Assembly (NCBI GenBank): GCA_035307765.1
Contig: DATGHU010000013.1
Coordinates: 30,166-94,165, forward strand
Source of the DNA: a bacterium
Lineage (GTDB): Bacteria > Sysuimicrobiota > Sysuimicrobiia > Sysuimicrobiales > Segetimicrobiaceae
Reading direction: 5' to 3'
DNA length: 64,000 bases
The notes beneath the pieces were generated by a model. It was not told the DNA's origin. It was given only the letters and a program-made list of their open reading frames with translations, and did not search any database. The translations under genes and the position numbers were made by a program. Below, in pieces: positions 44,878-54,055 of the stretch (position 1 is its first letter; each line of letters starts with the position of its first letter).

Positions 44878-46275
44878 CTACAGCCCCCCCACCGGGACCG
44901 CCCTGACCCGCTGGCCCTCGCGCACCAGATCGGCCCCTCGGGCGATCACCTGATCGCCATCATCGAGCCCGGCGGTGACCTCAACGACATCCCCGGTTGC
45001 CCGGCCCACCACGACCTGACGCTTCGTCACCGCCCCATCCTTGACCACCCAGACGAAGTGCTGGTCGCCCACGGTGATCAGCGCGCCGAGCGGCACCACG
45101 AGGACGTTCTTGTCCGCGCCGGCGGACAGCTGGGCCGTGGCATACATCCCGGGCCGGAGCAGATGCCCGGGGTTCGCGATGTCGATTTCCACCTGAACGG
45201 TCCGAGTCGCTTGATCCGCCCCGCCGGCGATCCGGCTCACCACTCCCCGAAATGTCTGCGCGGGGTAGGCGTCGACAACCACCTGGACCGCCGCGCCCTT
45301 GTGGACGGCGGCGATTTGTACCTCGGTCACGTTCACGGCCACGTCAATCTGATCCAGGTCGGCGATCGTCAGGATCGGGGTCGAGGTTCCCGGGGTGACG
45401 TACGCGCCCGGGTCCAGGCTCCGGCTGACGACGATCCCGTCGAAGGGAGCCATGATCGTGGCCTCCGCCGCGCCCAAGCGTGCGTTCTCCAGCGCGGCCG
45501 TTTGGCTTGCCGCCTGCGACTGCTGGGTCCGCACCTGGGTCACCGCGGACGCCTCCTGCTGAACGGCGGCCGCGGCCTGAGCCTCCGCCTGAGCAATCTG
45601 GGCCTCGGCAACCTTCACCTGCGCCTGGGCGGCTTCCAGGCTTGCCTGACCGGTCTCGACCTGAGCGGTGGCATCATCGAGGCTTTGTTGCGCGGCGGCG
45701 CCTTGCTTGACGAGATCCGCCGTACGCCGCTGGGTCACTTCGGCGTCGACGAGCGTGGCGTGGGCCTTCACGACACCGGCTTTGGCGTTCGCCAACTGCG
45801 CCTGCGCGTTCTGCTGCCCGGCGATGGCATTCAGCACCTGCGCGTGAGCCGCCGCCACCCCCACCCTCGCCGTCTGGACGCCATTCTCAGCGGCCAGCGC
45901 GGTAGCCTGGGCCTGGGCAGCCTGGGCGTCGAGTTGCGCGTGGTCGACCACCGCCACCACCTGCCCGGCCCGCACGGGGTCGCCGGGGCGGGCCGCCACG
46001 GACAACAGGTAGCCCGCGGTCTTGGTGTAGATGACCGCCGTTTTGAGCGAGGCGATGTTGGCGGTCAACTGCAGGGTGACCGGGATCGTCATCCGCTTCG
46101 GGTGGGCGACCCCCACCAGCGGGGGGGGCGGGGTGCGCCCTTTGACGGACGCCGCAGGCGGGGGATCGGCGCTCGCCGGCCGGTTGGTGGGCGCGGGGAC
46201 CGTCCCGCGGCCGATCAGCAATCCCACGCCCAAGGCGGCCACCACGATGGGGATCCAGACCCACGACCGCCGCAT
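44878..46275 (-). CDS. RND efflux periplasmic adaptor subunit (HlyD/AcrA family)
   Basis: 465 residues. An N-terminal membrane anchor (SWVWIPIVVAALGVGLLIG) leads to a lipoyl half-motif, a very long Ala/Gln-rich coiled coil (about 120-280), the second lipoyl half (IMAPFDGIVVSRSLDPG), and beta-barrel and membrane-proximal domains. It bridges the RND transporter to an outer-membrane factor. The long hairpin is consistent with a tall tripartite complex. The inner ATG is chosen because it has GGGGGAGG before it and sits in TGATG overlap with the MerR gene. Confidence 0.92.
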   Translation of the reverse strand: MRRSWVWIPIVVAALGVGLLIGRGTVPAPTNRPASADPPPAASVKGRTPPPPLVGVAHPKRMTIPVTLQLTANIASLKTAVIYTKTAGYLLSVAARPGDPVRAGQVVAVVDHAQLDAQAAQAQATALAAENGVQTARVGVAAAHAQVLNAIAGQQNAQAQLANAKAGVVKAHATLVDAEVTQRRTADLVKQGAAAQQSLDDATAQVETGQASLEAAQAQVKVAEAQIAQAEAQAAAAVQQEASAVTQVRTQQSQAASQTAALENARLGAAEATIMAPFDGIVVSRSLDPGAYVTPGTSTPILTIADLDQIDVAVNVTEVQIAAVHKGAAVQVVVDAYPAQTFRGVVSRIAGGADQATRTVQVEIDIANPGHLLRPGMYATAQLSAGADKNVLVVPLGALITVGDQHFVWVVKDGAVTKRQVVVGRATGDVVEVTAGLDDGDQVIARGADLVREGQRVRAVPVGGL

Positions 46276-46736
46276 CAAGATCCTCCCCCGAGCCCCGCGG
46301 CGATCCCGGAGCATCCGGCGGGAGCGCCGAGCCGGCGCAGCTCTCGCACCTGTCGCGCGAGCTGCCGCTGCAGCCGCCCCAACTGCTGCACTTTTCCCCG
46401 AACCGATTGCAGCTGGTCCTCCGTCACTCGCAGCGCGCTCTCCAGGGCCTTGTTGCGTCTCGCCGGATCGGCGTCTGTTTGGGCCGCCGACAGGTACCGC
46501 TCACGCGCCTCGTCGGCGTCGAGGATCCGCTTGATCTCGCTCAGGGACAGCCCGAGGAGTTGTTTCAGGTTCTTGATCCGCCCGATCCGCTCGAGATCCG
46601 CCGTGCTGTACAGCCGCTGCCCACCCGTCAACCGTTCGGTGGGCACGAGGATGCCGATCTCGTCGTAGTAATGTAACGTCCGCTGGGTGAGCCCCGTTCG
46701 CTGGCAGACCTCCCCAATCTGATAGAACGTTGTCAT
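46275..46736 (-). CDS. MerR-family transcriptional regulator
   Basis: 153 residues. N-terminal winged helix FYQIGEVCQRTGLTQRTLHYYDEIG, the second wing GGQRLYS, and a long dimerisation helix (about 75-130). The tail ends with a single Cys, so metal sensing by Cys pairs is unlikely; a drug-binding mode is plausible given its efflux operon. The ATG used matches family starts; an upstream Met would add seven residues of Gly/Arg. It leads the adaptor-RND-ATPase-MFS operon and probably controls it from the promoter just upstream. Confidence 0.92.
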   Translation of the reverse strand: MTTFYQIGEVCQRTGLTQRTLHYYDEIGILVPTERLTGGQRLYSTADLERIGRIKNLKQLLGLSLSEIKRILDADEARERYLSAAQTDADPARRNKALESALRVTEDQLQSVRGKVQQLGRLQRQLARQVRELRRLGAPAGCSGIAAGLGGGS

Positions 46737-46760
46737 GCCGTGCCCTCGCCCTCCCATGTT

Positions 46761-46791
46761 AGTATCCCGTCGCTCGGCGCATACGTGTCCA
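46761..46791 (-). promoter_or_regulatory. MerR-type promoter with 19-base spacer
   Basis: On the minus strand TGGACA (46791-46786) and GATACT (46766-46761) are 19 bases apart. MerR regulators act on promoters with such over-long spacers, which hold an inverted repeat; an imperfect dyad (CGTATGC and GCGACG) is seen here. It is 25 bases before the merR start. Confidence 0.5.
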
Positions 46792-46856
46792 TTTTAGGAG
46801 GACCTTACGTTGGTGTCAATCGCCTTCCGTTGACGTGAGGTCGGGGCAGACACCGC

Positions 46857-47612
46857 CTACGCGCCCGCGCCGAGCACCGGTGCTGCGCCGGCGGCGAGCA
46901 ATGCTGGGAGATGCGTGTAGAGGTACAGCACACGCTGCCGGACCCGATCCCGCACGGTGTCGGCGCGACAGGTCGACCCTGCGACGCGCCCCGAGGCCGC
47001 GATGTGCGCGAACGCCTGCGCCATCGCCTGCTGAACCTCCGGCACCTCAGGACGGCCCGGGTATCCCATCGACTGTGCGAGATCGGACGGGCCGACAAAG
47101 AAGACATCCACCCCCTCCACCTCCAACATCTCGTCGAGATGGCGGAGCCCCTCTTCGTCCTCGAGTTGGACGCACACCAACGTCTCCCGGTTGGCCGCCT
47201 CCACATAGCCGGCCATCGGCACGCCCAAACCGTACCCGGCCGGCCGGGTACTCGCGGCGAGGCTACGGGATCCGAGCGGATGATACTTCACCGCCTCCAC
47301 GACCCGACGTGCATCGCCGGCGGTGCGGATATGGGGAACCTGCACACCCAACGCCCCGCATTCCAGCACGTGGAGGATCGCCTCCGCGTGGTTGCCGGCC
47401 GGGCGGGCGAGCGGGGTGATCCCGCTCGCCTCCGCGGCCCGAACCATCTCCTCGACACTCTCGCGAGAGATTGTCCCGTGTTCGCAATCGATCAGCACCC
47501 AGTCGAATCCGAGACGGCCGAGCATCTCGACGATTTGGGGCGAGGGAATCATCACCGAGACGCCGCGCGCCGGCTGGCCCGCCAGCAACTTTGCCTTCAT
47601 TAGATTGCGCAT
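46857..47612 (-). CDS. HpcH/HpaI aldolase/citrate lyase family protein
   Basis: 251-residue class II aldolase of the HpcH/HpaI group, TIM barrel, metal-dependent. Motifs are WVLIDCEHG (with the His/Glu base region), the substrate Arg in ITPLARP, metal-binding Glu in VQLEDEEGL, and FVGPSDLAQSMG with the Asp. Relatives cleave 4-hydroxy-2-oxo acids to pyruvate or oxaloacetate plus an aldehyde. The ATG has GGAGGTGGGG before it. It stands alone, convergent with nothing and divergent from the hotdog gene. Confidence 0.92.
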   Translation of the reverse strand: MRNLMKAKLLAGQPARGVSVMIPSPQIVEMLGRLGFDWVLIDCEHGTISRESVEEMVRAAEASGITPLARPAGNHAEAILHVLECGALGVQVPHIRTAGDARRVVEAVKYHPLGSRSLAASTRPAGYGLGVPMAGYVEAANRETLVCVQLEDEEGLRHLDEMLEVEGVDVFFVGPSDLAQSMGYPGRPEVPEVQQAMAQAFAHIAASGRVAGSTCRADTVRDRVRQRVLYLYTHLPALLAAGAAPVLGAGA

Positions 47613-47895
47613 CACCGGCCCCACCTCCGTTGTCGCGCCGTCTCCCGGACGTCGCGGCATCCCCGGCCGCAGGGGCGCCCGCCCCGCGCAGGCACGTTTC
47701 CCGGGGATATCGATGGGAGAGCATTCCCCCACGCCGGATCGATCGCCTTTGGGACATCGATCGTTCGGATGATTCGATTCCCCTCAATTTCAGTCGCGCC
47801 GGGGCGTCATTTGATCCCGCGGACGAAGCCTCCCCACTCCCGGTGGTGTAATCTTCCCTCTGAGACCGAATCCGGGCGAACAGGAGACCTGACCG

Positions 47896-48351
47896 ATGGA
47901 TATCTCGCTTTTCCAGAATGAGCGGCTGCGCGGCTTCCGCTGTGAATGCTCAGGGCACGTGGCGGCCGGGTGGCGTCTCGAAAGCTACTGGGCCGAAGAT
48001 GAGGCGGTCTGCACGTGGTACCCGCGGACCATCCCCGCGCTCAGCTCCCCGGAGGCGATCGAGGATCGGACCCTGGCGGATCTCATCGTCTGCCACTGCC
48101 TCGGGACGGCCGTGGCCGCCGCCCGCCTGGCCGACGGCCCGCAAGGCGACCCGGCGTCGAGAATCCGGTACGCGGCCGCCTCCCTGCGGATGACCTATCT
48201 CAGCCCGGCGACGGCCAACACCCCGCTCACGCTTCGGGCCAGGGTCCGGGAATTGGACGACGGCACCACGACGCTGACCTGCTCGTTGTTCACGGACGTC
48301 GAAGAAACCGCCCGAGGAGAAGTGGTCGCCGTTCGCGTTCCCGCCCCTTAA
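47896..48351 (+). CDS. Hotdog-fold (PaaI/thioesterase-like) protein
   Basis: 151-residue protein that looks like a single hotdog domain: TLADLIVCHCLGTAVAAAR resembles the central helix of PaaI-type thioesterases, and TYLSPATANTPLTLRARV with LTCSLFTD the beta sheet. The usual acidic catalytic residue in the helix is not obvious (His and Cys there instead), so activity on acyl-CoA is uncertain. The ATG follows CAGGAGACC. It is monocistronic or read with the short peptide gene downstream. Confidence 0.7.
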   Translation: MDISLFQNERLRGFRCECSGHVAAGWRLESYWAEDEAVCTWYPRTIPALSSPEAIEDRTLADLIVCHCLGTAVAAARLADGPQGDPASRIRYAAASLRMTYLSPATANTPLTLRARVRELDDGTTTLTCSLFTDVEETARGEVVAVRVPAP

Positions 48352-48490
48352 CCCGGGTTGCCTCTTTTGCACCCCCGCGTCGGCGGGTCTCCGGCTCCCA
48401 CCGTCGGGACAGGAGATCTTGCATGGGTGGCGAATCCCCGAAACCAAAGAACCCGGCTCGAGGATTGACCCGGGGGAAAGGAGGCCACGG

Positions 48491-48640
48491 ATGCGCAAGC
48501 TCATGGCGGCCGTGGTCGTAGGTTTGACGGTTGGCATCCTAACGACAGCGGCGCTTGCATGCAACGATGCCTATAACACCAACCAACCGCAAAACGATCA
48601 GCCAATGGTCCAACAACCACTGCCGAACCACAGCTCGTAA
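48491..48640 (+). CDS. Small secreted peptide, Asn/Gln/Pro-rich
   Basis: 49 codons. An N-terminal signal peptide (MRKLMAAVVVGLTVGILTT, cleavage probably near AALA) leaves a mature peptide of about 26 residues starting at Cys24-Asn, very rich in Asn, Gln and Pro (QPQNDQPMVQQPLPNH). The Shine-Dalgarno AAAGGAGG is among the strongest in the window and a strong palindromic terminator follows 28 bases after the stop, both supporting a real gene. LAC at the cleavage point could also act as a weak lipobox. The function is unknown. Confidence 0.6.
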   Translation: MRKLMAAVVVGLTVGILTTAALACNDAYNTNQPQNDQPMVQQPLPNHSS

Positions 48641-48667
48641 CCGGCACACGGAGCGTTCGAGTTAGGT

Positions 48668-48708
48668 CCTCTCGGCGGCCGGGGATCCCCGGCCGCCGAG
48701 AGGTTTCC
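48668..48708. terminator. Perfect 36-bp palindrome, likely bidirectional terminator
   Basis: Two 18-base arms (CCTCTCGGCGGCCGGGGA and complement) meet at 48685/48686 without spacer, followed on the plus strand by TTTCCCC. It sits between the small peptide gene (plus) and the acetyltransferase gene (minus) which converge here, so it could end both. Confidence 0.65.
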
Positions 48709-48724
48709 CCTCCCCGATCGCGGC

Positions 48725-49288
48725 TCACCTGCGGCGTGGCGTTCTGGCCAGTCGACGAAAGGGTCCTCCCGTCAGGCGCGTCAGGATCCACTCCGTCCGC
48801 AGAGTGGCCCCCAACTGCTTATAAAATCGAATGGCGGGAGCGTTCTCCCTGAGCACGATCCATTCCATCCGCCCGCACCGCTTCCGCGCGGCGATGTGGG
48901 CCATGGCGATGAGCAATGCCTTGCCCGCCCCCTGGCGCCGGCAGCGGGACAGCACGAAGAGATCTTCAATGTAGAGCGTGGGGCGGCCGAGGAACGTCGA
49001 GTAGGCAAAGAAGTAGAGCGCGAACCCGATGGGTTCCCTTCCGCGCCAACAGAGCAGGGTATGAAAATACGGGCGCTGCCGGAACCCGTCCCGCCGGAGG
49101 CTCGACACGGTGGCCTTGACCTCGCGCCTCAGCCCTTCATACCGTGCCAGCCCTTGCACGAGCTTGAAGATCGTCGGTGCATCGCGGACGGTGCCGGTCC
49201 GGATTCGAAATGGCTGCCGGGCGGGAGCGCGCGCCGTATCGCTACCCCCGCCCAACGCCGCGTCGACGCATATGGAAGGAATGGGCAT
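48725..49288 (-). CDS. GNAT N-acetyltransferase, diamine/spermidine acetyltransferase-like
   Basis: 187 residues. GNAT acetyl-CoA motif A is seen in LYIEDLFVLSRCRRQGAGKALL, of which RRQGAG binds the pyrophosphate. YFFAYSTFLGRPTLYIEDLF is typical of the SSAT/thialysine branch. WIVLRENAPAIRFYKQLGA is the C-terminal half. About 27 residues before the domain may be a real extension or a start placed too early. The amine substrate is not known. Confidence 0.87.
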   Translation of the reverse strand: MPIPSICVDAALGGGSDTARAPARQPFRIRTGTVRDAPTIFKLVQGLARYEGLRREVKATVSSLRRDGFRQRPYFHTLLCWRGREPIGFALYFFAYSTFLGRPTLYIEDLFVLSRCRRQGAGKALLIAMAHIAARKRCGRMEWIVLRENAPAIRFYKQLGATLRTEWILTRLTGGPFRRLARTPRRR

Positions 49289-49372
49289 CCAACGTTGTCA
49301 TCCTCCTCCCCCGCCCTTCAGGGTCGTGATCGTGGTGATCATGTCGAGGGGCCGCTCGGCAGGACAATGCGC

Positions 49373-50218
49373 CTAGCGTGCGATAGGGGTGTCCGTGCGG
49401 CCCCCCCATTCCGCCCACGACCCGTCGTACACGGCGGTGTGATCCCGACCGAGGAGGAAGAGGCCAAAGGCCAGCACCGCGGCGGTCACCCCGGAACCGC
49501 AACTCGCGATCGCCGGACGGTGCAGATCCAATCCGATCGCCTCGAACGCACCCCGCAGCCCTTCGACGGGCAGCAAGGCTCCATCGGGCCCGAACAGATG
49601 GTCATACGGGAGGTTGAAACTCCCCGGGATGTGGCCAGACCTAACCCCCGGGCGCGGCTCCGGCTCGGCCCCAACGAAGCGCCCGTGCGAGCGTGCGTCG
49701 ACCACCTGCTCCCCCTGCCCCGACAGAGTTTGACGGACGCGATCAAGGTCGGCGGCAAGTTCCGACCGATAGCGCGCGTGGAACCGACACGCCTGAGGCC
49801 TTGGCTCGCCCGACTCGACCGGGCGGCCCTCCTCCCGCCAGCGGGGGAGGCCGCCGTCCAGCACCGCGACGTTATCGTGACCAAAGGCCCGAAAGGTCCA
49901 CCAAACCCGTGCGGAGGCGACAAGGTGGCGGCCGCCGTAGACCACGACGCGATCCCCACCGGCGATACCGAGCGCCCCCACGGCCGCGGCGAAGGATTCC
50001 GCGTCCGGGAGCATGTGCGGGAGGGGCGTGCGTTGATCGGCGATCGCATCGATATCGAAAAATACGGCTCCGGGAATATGAGCCTGACAGAACTCGCCTC
50101 GAGCGTCACGGTGGAGGGTCGGCAAGTACCATGTGGCATCGATGACGCGGAGGTCACGCTCGCCCAGGTGCGAAGACAGCCATGCCGGGCTGACCGCCGG
50201 GTGTAAGGACTCCGTCAT
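49373..50218 (-). CDS. sseA: 3-mercaptopyruvate/thiosulfate sulfurtransferase
   Basis: Two-domain rhodanese, 281 residues. Active loop CGSGVTAAV in the C-terminal domain carries the persulfide Cys; the GSGVT form is that of mercaptopyruvate sulfurtransferase (thiosulfate enzymes have CRKGVT). Other marks are VIDATWYLP, GHIPGAVFFDID-like HIPGAVFFDID, and DARSHGRFVG. It moves sulfur from mercaptopyruvate to thiols or cyanide. The inner ATG is used because family homology starts there. It stands alone between the GNAT gene and an empty 400-base stretch. Confidence 0.92.
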   Translation of the reverse strand: MTESLHPAVSPAWLSSHLGERDLRVIDATWYLPTLHRDARGEFCQAHIPGAVFFDIDAIADQRTPLPHMLPDAESFAAAVGALGIAGGDRVVVYGGRHLVASARVWWTFRAFGHDNVAVLDGGLPRWREEGRPVESGEPRPQACRFHARYRSELAADLDRVRQTLSGQGEQVVDARSHGRFVGAEPEPRPGVRSGHIPGSFNLPYDHLFGPDGALLPVEGLRGAFEAIGLDLHRPAIASCGSGVTAAVLAFGLFLLGRDHTAVYDGSWAEWGGRTDTPIAR

Positions 50219-50619
50219 CGCTCCACTCCCGTCTCGGCGGAAACCTTTCCGTACACCATGTGTGTCCCCATCGGGGTCGCCCTCGCTTCCGCTGGGTGCG
50301 ATCGAATCGGGGTGCCGTCGCCGGTCGAATCCCCGCGCGCCGGGCGCGCCCGCCTCCGAACACTGGCTGCCCGCATGATCAACCGGATGACGTTCGGCCA
50401 CGTGGGGCCTTCTGTGCCCCCGCGGTTCATTAGCGGGCGATTCGGCTTTTCCTCTCGACAGAACCGATTAATCGTGGGCCCACGAAGTGGGATCCATCCC
50501 CGCTGGACAGCCACGCCCCGATCGGGTGCTGGCTCTACGGGCTGCGATCGGAACGCACCGGTTTGGACCCGCGGGAGGAGGGGTTTCCACCCTTCGTTTC
50601 CGGCCGCCGTCTCTTGCCC
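50219..50619. other. Intergenic stretch without recognisable gene
   Basis: About 400 bases between the sulfurtransferase and the DUF2294 gene. Frames on both strands are open only through GC bias and give no family-like protein. No RNA gene was recognised. Confidence 0.5.
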
Positions 50620-51030
50620 CTATCCGTGCTCCCCAAATATATCCGCGACCCTGCGGTCGAGGACAAAGATGATGATGCGTTCTCCTGTTCGAGTGCTGAG
50701 ATCCGAGTGCACGCTGATGACGTTCGCTCCGGTGAGATGCTTGATGCGATCTTGCAAGGACGGCCTGAGGTCTTGGATCAGTCGATTGCGCGTGTCTTTG
50801 ATTGATTTTCGGCCCGCAGGGGTCTTGGCTTGCTCATATTCCACGGGGGTCAGGTCTCTCAGCAGGCGCACAACGAGCAGGTCATCGACGAGATACGTCC
50901 GATATCCCTCAGGGCCACGTCCTATCCGCTCTTTGAGGGACCGGATGATCGTATGAACAATTTCCTCAGCAGCCTCTTGCTTCCGTCCTGACCCTGAGGA
51001 CACGACCGTCCTCCTCCGAGGCCGAATCAC
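50620..51030 (-). CDS. DUF2294 family protein
   Basis: 136 residues of the DUF2294 type, small soluble protein: RGPEGYRTYLVDDLLVVRL, LTPVEYEQAK, and HLTGANVISVHSDLS are the family landmarks. The family has been linked to sodium/pH or bicarbonate-related genes in some bacteria, without firm function. The GTG start has only a weak TAGGTGA site; a hairpin (51052-51070) lies in the leader. Confidence 0.75.
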   Translation of the reverse strand: MIRPRRRTVVSSGSGRKQEAAEEIVHTIIRSLKERIGRGPEGYRTYLVDDLLVVRLLRDLTPVEYEQAKTPAGRKSIKDTRNRLIQDLRPSLQDRIKHLTGANVISVHSDLSTRTGERIIIFVLDRRVADIFGEHG

Positions 51031-51349
51031 TCACCTACGGAGTTTCACTAGCCGGACACGCAAGGTCCGGACATTACCGACCGACGTCCTGAGCCTTCAC
51101 CTATTTATTCGGCTAAATTGACGCAAATCCTCTTCGGGAACTTGCCGGTATCGCAGCAGCCCGGAATCCGTGCGACCAGCAGGTGATTCCTTGCGGGGTT
51201 CTTCGGCCGTGGTTCGCCCTCCGAACGCCGCACCACCCCCCTACCCACGGCCCCTCCCCGCGCTTCCAGCACGATGTCTGTCGATGCGCGGTGACGATGG
51301 CTGATCGCGGCGCGACCGCAAAACGTGTGTGTGACGAACGCGACCCTCC
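51031..51349. other. Intergenic stretch with leader hairpin
   Basis: About 320 bases with no convincing gene. CCGGAC (51052-51057) and GTCCGG (51065-51070) make a small hairpin just before the DUF2294 start. The part near 51100-51120 is AT-rich (TATTTATTCGG) and may hold that gene's promoter on the minus strand. Confidence 0.45.
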
Positions 51350-52765
51350 CTACCCGGCGGGGAGGTCGGCCAAGACATTTCCCTGCTGATCGCCCAGCGC
51401 ATGGATGATCCCCAGGACCTGTCCAATTTGGGCTCCGACGGTCCTGGCAAAGGGGAACAACTCCTCCGTCAGCGCCCTCGTACCACACATCATGGCGAGC
51501 ACACCGAGGCGCTTGTTGTCGTGAAGAAGCGGGGCAATGAGTGCAGACTGTTCCGGCCGCTCGTCATTGTGTAAGATCCCCCGAGGCATGCGCAAGGGAA
51601 CCACCGCGGGTATCCCCTCTTCAATCGCGCGGTGCAGGACCCGTGCGTGACCGAACAAATCCGCCACCCCGTCGTATGCCAACTGGGGAAACCCCAGTTG
51701 AACGCGAGGCTGCAGGGTCCCATCCGCGCCCATCAGGAAGATCACACCTCTGACGACCCCGACCGCGTGCAGCGTTCTCGTGAGGAGCTCTTCAAGAACA
51801 CCATCCACTGAGCCGTGCCTGAGGGCATCCAAGAACGTGGACAGGACGGCCAACTCGGCCTCCCGTCGCATCAACCGTTGGCGGATGCTTGTATTGACCA
51901 TCATCTGCCGATCAAGCTGTTGCGCCAGTCGGCGGGTGTAATCCGCTCCCAGCCCGTCCGAAATGGCGGTGGCAGGCGGAGGCGTCACGCCCAGCGTCAA
52001 ACTGATGGCCGCGACGACCGATTGAAATCCGGGGTCCTTGATCACCAGGTCGTTGGCCCCCACTTCACGGGCGAGTTGACGATCGACCTCCTCGTTGTAC
52101 GCCGAGGAGTAGAGTAACACGGGGACGTGGGAGAGTTTGGCGTCTTTCCGGACTGCCAGACAAAATTGAAACCCATCCATTTGCGGCATCAACACATCCG
52201 AGAGGATCAGATCGGGCGGACTCTGATGCGCGCGGGTGAGGGCTTCGGTCGCATCGGAGGTTCCCACAACCCCAAACCCCGCATGCTCCAGGCGCGTCTT
52301 CACCAGGCTGAGATGGATCGGGTCGTCGTCAACGACGAGGACCCGCTCCCCCGTCCCTATCCGTTCCAGACCATCCTTGGGCGGCAGGTAGGTATCGATG
52401 GTTTCGAGGAGGTGCGACGTTGTGATCGGTTTGAATAAGTAATCGGTACATCCCACTTCGATGCTCCGAGCCTCCTCGGCCCCGGTCATCACTCCCGTAT
52501 AGGCGATAATCGGGACGTCAACGCCGCCCGGCAGGCTGCGAATCTTCTGAATGAGGTTGAATCCATCGATGTCCGAAAGCACAAGATCCACAATGATCAG
52601 GTCCGGGTGCTGCGTCATCAATTCGAGCACGTGACGTCCATCTCGAGCTTCCAGCACAGCGTACCCGGCCTTCTCCAACGCGACACGAATATCTTTGAGC
52701 CCTAAGGGGTGACCCTCAACGACCAAAATGGTGTAGGGGTTCAAATCGACCGATCGCTCAAACAT
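51350..52765 (-). CDS. Double-receiver regulator, REC-REC-GAF, no enzymatic output
   Basis: 471 residues. First receiver (about 11-130) keeps phosphoacceptor Asp60 and Lys in YLFKP, but its acidic pair is Glu17-Gly18, which weakens metal binding. The second receiver (about 143-262) is complete, with VVDDDP and LILSDVLMPQMDG. A helical linker with RLAQQLDRQ leads to a GAF-like domain (about 315-465). No kinase, cyclase or DNA-binding domain follows, so it may act by protein contact. A G-rich site precedes ATG. A paralogue with an extra PAS domain is encoded 6 kb to the right. Confidence 0.88.
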   Translation of the reverse strand: MFERSVDLNPYTILVVEGHPLGLKDIRVALEKAGYAVLEARDGRHVLELMTQHPDLIIVDLVLSDIDGFNLIQKIRSLPGGVDVPIIAYTGVMTGAEEARSIEVGCTDYLFKPITTSHLLETIDTYLPPKDGLERIGTGERVLVVDDDPIHLSLVKTRLEHAGFGVVGTSDATEALTRAHQSPPDLILSDVLMPQMDGFQFCLAVRKDAKLSHVPVLLYSSAYNEEVDRQLAREVGANDLVIKDPGFQSVVAAISLTLGVTPPPATAISDGLGADYTRRLAQQLDRQMMVNTSIRQRLMRREAELAVLSTFLDALRHGSVDGVLEELLTRTLHAVGVVRGVIFLMGADGTLQPRVQLGFPQLAYDGVADLFGHARVLHRAIEEGIPAVVPLRMPRGILHNDERPEQSALIAPLLHDNKRLGVLAMMCGTRALTEELFPFARTVGAQIGQVLGIIHALGDQQGNVLADLPAG

Positions 52766-53575
52766 CAACGCACCCCCCCTGGAGCATCTGCAAAAGGATC
52801 TCCCGGCGGTTTGGCCGGAACGCGCGTGCGGGGGTACTTGCTGTGTCGCGGGAATGAGACGGTCCGGCAGACCCGGCAGCGTGCGGCGGTGGGCTCAAAA
52901 GGATCGTGGGACGCCATACGTGGTCGGCACTTCGCCGTCGAGGGCCCTCTCGGGCTCCTGTGCGCCGCGGCGCCGGGAAAATCCCCATTGGTATGGAGCG
53001 AAGCAAGAAGAAGGATGCAACACTCGAAGAATATGGCCGCGAGATGAGAGCACCTCCCACAGTGGCATCAACCAGCGAGTACGCCTCGACTGGCTCACCG
53101 TGGGCGGACATGCTGCCAAGGGTGGCAGCCCTCCCACCTCGCCATCCAGCCGTGATTCCAGGCCATCGAACCGCCTGGCCAGGGGCTTCTCGGGAGCCTC
53201 GTTGGTGGACGTGCTCCGCGACGAGCCCTGCTGTACCGGGAGTGTACCCTCCTTTGGGCCTTCTTAGACCTATGCCAGGCCTGGTTTCAGGCACTGGAGA
53301 GGCCTGAAACCGAGCTCGGGGTGAGACCGATAGGCCGGTCCCGTTACCCCTTCGGCGATTGGCTCGACGATCGGCAGTGCTGGCAGATCGACGGCGCACC
53401 GGCACAGCCCCACGTCACCCCGTCTGCGAAACCGCGGCAACTTCAGACGGAACCGTATACAGGAATCGTATGAGTCCAATAGAAGGGGCGAACACGCGGG
53501 GGATCATCCCTCGCTACAGCGGAACGGCAAGGAGGGCGTTGTGCGACGCTCATTAGGCGGGGGGAGGCGGAAACC
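52766..53575. other. Gene-poor stretch
   Basis: About 810 bases. Open frames on both strands do not resemble known proteins. GGTTTCAGGC (53283-53292) and its exact complement (53302-53311) form a 10-bp hairpin without a T-run. It may be decayed sequence. Confidence 0.5.
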
Positions 53576-54055
53576 ATGGCACATGTCGAGCAACGATTGA
53601 AGGACCTGGGCATCGTCTTGCCAGATTTCGGTCCGGTAGGCTATTACGGCACAAGTTACGGCAAGATGAAGGCCCACCATCAGGTCGGCAGCATCCTGTT
53701 CTTGAGTGGACACGTGCCTGAGCGAAACGGAACCATCTTGCACCCGGGTAGACTCGGAGATACTGTGACCGTTGATCAAGGCTATGAAGCCGCGGGGCTG
53801 GCTGCGGTTAACAGTCTCGCGGGGATTAAGCAGGCGGTCGGGAATCTCGATCGAATCGTGAGTATTGTGCGCTCCCTGTGTTTCGTCGTCTGCACCCCTT
53901 CGTTCTACGATGTGCACAAGGTGTCGAGCGGAGCCACCGACCTGTTCGCCGAGGTGTTAGCCGATCGGGGCGTTGGGGGGCGGGCCACTATCGGTGTGAC
54001 CAGTCTTGCCAAGAACCATTGCTTCGAACTTTGGCTGACCGTGGAAATTGAGTAA
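53576..54055 (+). CDS. RidA (YjgF/YER057c/UK114) family protein
   Basis: 159 residues. The RidA fold is shown by VGSILFLSGHVPERNG, AAVNSLAGIKQAVGNLDRIV and the C-terminal RATIGVTSLAKNHCFELWLTVEIE in parts. RidA proteins hydrolyse reactive enamine/imine intermediates; the Arg that defines true RidA (in a P-x-R-x-x-V context) is matched here by GRATIGV, so deaminase activity is possible. Start ATG has GGGGGAGG before it. It is a single gene between two gene-poor stretches. Confidence 0.88.
   Translation: MAHVEQRLKDLGIVLPDFGPVGYYGTSYGKMKAHHQVGSILFLSGHVPERNGTILHPGRLGDTVTVDQGYEAAGLAAVNSLAGIKQAVGNLDRIVSIVRSLCFVVCTPSFYDVHKVSSGATDLFAEVLADRGVGGRATIGVTSLAKNHCFELWLTVEIE

Noticed and set aside
43867-46668. 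Very long open frame on the plus strand opposite the RND pump and adaptor genes
   Set aside because: It is antisense to two clear genes, is rich in Arg, Gly, His and Asp as GC-rich antisense frames are, and shows no protein family.
48668-48703. 36-bp palindrome as a recombination or attachment site
   Set aside because: Its place between two convergent genes with a following T-run fits a terminator better; no recombinase or second copy was noticed.
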